Shown: piece after piece, positions 63,000 through 64,000 of the stretch
Layout of the letters: the number at the start of each line of letters is the position of its first letter
How positions within the stretch are numbered: position 1 is the first letter of the stretch
NCBI RefSeq assembly: GCF_000970045.1
Contig: NZ_CP009505.1
Span: forward strand, 3,434,808 to 3,498,807
DNA length: 64,000 bases
Reading direction: 5' to 3'
From: Methanosarcina sp. MTP4
GTDB lineage: Archaea > Halobacteriota > Methanosarcinia > Methanosarcinales > Methanosarcinaceae
The notes under the pieces: generated by a model
The model's input: only the letters and a program-made list of their open reading frames with translations
The model's database searches: none
What the model was told of the DNA's origin: nothing
Translations under genes and position numbers: made by a program

Positions 63000-64000
63000 C
63001 TCAACTTCGCAATAACCCTTGAAGCCGTCTCAGGCCCGACTCCCCTGCTCGCAAGTGCAATTACTGCCTTATTCCCCTGGGACATCACAAGGCTTGCGTT
63101 CCTGTAGACCCGCTGGACCCTCTTTTTCTCCTCGTTTGAGATGGGGCTGCCTTTGCCCTGTTTTCTCACCAGTTTGATCTCCTCTTCTTCCCAGGGCTTG
63201 AGGGCTGCAATAGACCTGGAATCGCAGACCGGGCAGACGATTTCTTCGGGGACGTTCTTGACCTGGCGGCGGGAGGTCCATTTCTTGCAGGTCGTACAGA
63301 AGAGGATCACCCGGTCGTTCATGATCCGTTCCTTTAAGGCAAGGACGATTGAGCGGTCCGCCTTTTCGGGGGCTACCAGGTCCTTTTTCATGGCAAAGCC
63401 CGCAGAGCCGATCGGGGTAGGGCCCGAGACCTCGACTGCGATTTCCCCGGAAGCAATCCTTTCCAGCACCTCCTTTGCCCGTTCCACGTCCAGCATATCA
63501 TGGAAAATCTCCCGGACCACCTCGTCGTACATGGAAGAGCCCTCGTAGATGTCCAGCAGCTTCTTCATGCTGATCCGGTCGTACTCTATGTCCTTTGAAA
63601 GGGCGCCGAACTTCCGGGCTACGTGGACCATCTTCCACTTCATCAGGGTCGTGTTTTTAAGCGTCATCTCGATGATTGGCTCCACATGCTCCGGACGGAT
63701 CGCAAGCAGCATGTCCCGGATCTGCACAGCCCCAACCCGCCTTGGAAGCGTAAGCCTGATCCGGTACGGGTCCACCTCCTGAGCCACACTGCTCCCGAAG
63801 CGTGCCGAAAGAAGCGAGGTCAAAACCCGTGCCAGCGTCCCGTTGGTATTGTGCCCGAAACAGGCGTTCAGGGTCACAGCCTCCCCCTCGTCCTCGATCA
63901 CGATCGTGTCCGCGTCCGGAAGCGGAAAGCCCCCTTCCACGTGTTCCCGGACCAGCCTGACCAGCTCAAGCACGGAACGCACGTCCACCGGGTACTTTTC
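62924..64000 (-). CDS. Lhr-type ATP-dependent helicase, C-terminal part (runs off the window)
   Basis: The frame is open to the window edge, so only the last 359 or so codons are seen. It matches the C-terminal region of archaeal Lhr-core/Lhr2 DEAD/DEAH helicases: a helical region ([38 protein letters not shown]), a four-cysteine zinc motif (CTTCKKW...CPVCDSR), and a helix-hairpin-helix-like end ([17 protein letters not shown]). The ATPase motor lies outside the window. GC-rich and codon-biased, unlike its AT-rich left neighbours; its 3' end appears to have served as an insertion target. Confidence 0.82.
   Translation of the reverse strand, partial: EKYPVDVRSVLELVRLVREHVEGGFPLPDADTIVIEDEGEAVTLNACFGHNTNGTLARVLTSLLSARFGSSVAQEVDPYRIRLTLPRRVGAVQIRDMLLAIRPEHVEPIIEMTLKNTTLMKWKMVHVARKFGALSKDIEYDRISMKKLLDIYEGSSMYDEVVREIFHDMLDVERAKEVLERIASGEIAVEVSGPTPIGSAGFAMKKDLVAPEKADRSIVLALKERIMNDRVILFCTTCKKWTSRRQVKNVPEEIVCPVCDSRSIAALKPWEEEEIKLVRKQGKGSPISNEEKKRVQRVYRNASLVMSQGNKAVIALASRGVGPETASRVIAKLRVDEEAFYRDILKAERQYVKTKKFW

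Overview
This is a chromosomal window from a methanogenic archaeon, almost certainly a Methanosarcina. The evidence is a methylcobamide:coenzyme M methyltransferase of the MtaA/MtbA family, several large S-layer-type surface proteins with CARDB, NosD-like, PGF-pre-PGF and PGF-CTERM parts, a FilR1-type regulator, 7TM-PAS histidine kinases, TATA-box promoters, frequent GTG/TTG starts, and long AT-rich intergenic regions full of private tandem repeats. No rRNA, tRNA, CRISPR array or complete insertion sequence was recognised.

Layout. 1-5.8 kb: a giant CARDB surface protein whose signal peptide is interrupted by an in-frame UAG (a possible pyrrolysine codon), a C45-type acyltransferase/hydrolase and a DUF5518-like membrane protein. 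6-9.4 kb: a HIT protein and a sulfur/Fe-S run (TusA, DsrE-like, NifS/IscS-like, IscU fused to a DUF59-like domain). The NifS lacks the PLP lysine and has no canonical start codon. 9.6-18 kb: CDF metal transporter, a 44-aa protein, a methyltransferase, a FilR1 regulator, a two-domain cupredoxin-like exported protein, uracil phosphoribosyltransferase and uracil permease. 18.3-25.5 kb: a decayed gene, a 1335-aa parallel-beta-helix surface protein with recent 174-bp duplications, a CMD-family protein, an EamA transporter and a lipoprotein. 25.7-34 kb: radical SAM/SPASM, EgtD-like methyltransferase and arginine-deiminase-like genes in a row, a UbiA prenyltransferase, and a polar amino-acid ABC transporter with a miniature lipoprotein derived from its binding protein. 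34-54 kb: IMPACT protein, surface beta-propeller, broken MazG-like gene, EamA transporter, MtaA/MtbA-type methyltransferase, two paralogous histidine kinases, TPR protein, ZIP transporter, LruC and cohesin-type surface proteins, a methyltransferase, an orphan TaqI-like specificity domain and an AttH/CrtC-like exported protein.

54.7-62.9 kb is the most unusual part. Nine copies, whole or partial, of a roughly 165-bp structured repeat, mostly as head-to-tail dimers spaced 164-166 bp, all in one orientation, punctuate a row of unrelated same-strand genes: an AlbA_2/Schlafen-like HTH protein (plus the 3' remnant of a relative), an exported beta protein, a 1-nt-overlapping pair of small proteins, a four-helix membrane/coiled-coil protein and a P-loop ATPase. 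The arrangement looks like gene cassettes with recombination or processing sites between them. The ATPase gene is flanked by 76-bp direct repeats; one copy is the 3' end of the Lhr-type helicase gene that closes the window, the other a displaced, diverged copy of the same 24 codons. This suggests an integration hotspot at the helicase 3' end. No integrase is present in the window. The genes here are visibly AT-richer than the rest.

How the genes work together: sulfur carriers and Fe-S scaffold form one set (6.6-9.4 kb); uracil uptake and salvage another (16-18 kb); the radical SAM/EgtD-like/ADI-like row and the nearby amino-acid importer may act on one amino-acid-derived metabolite (inference). 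Many remaining genes encode cell-envelope or transport functions.
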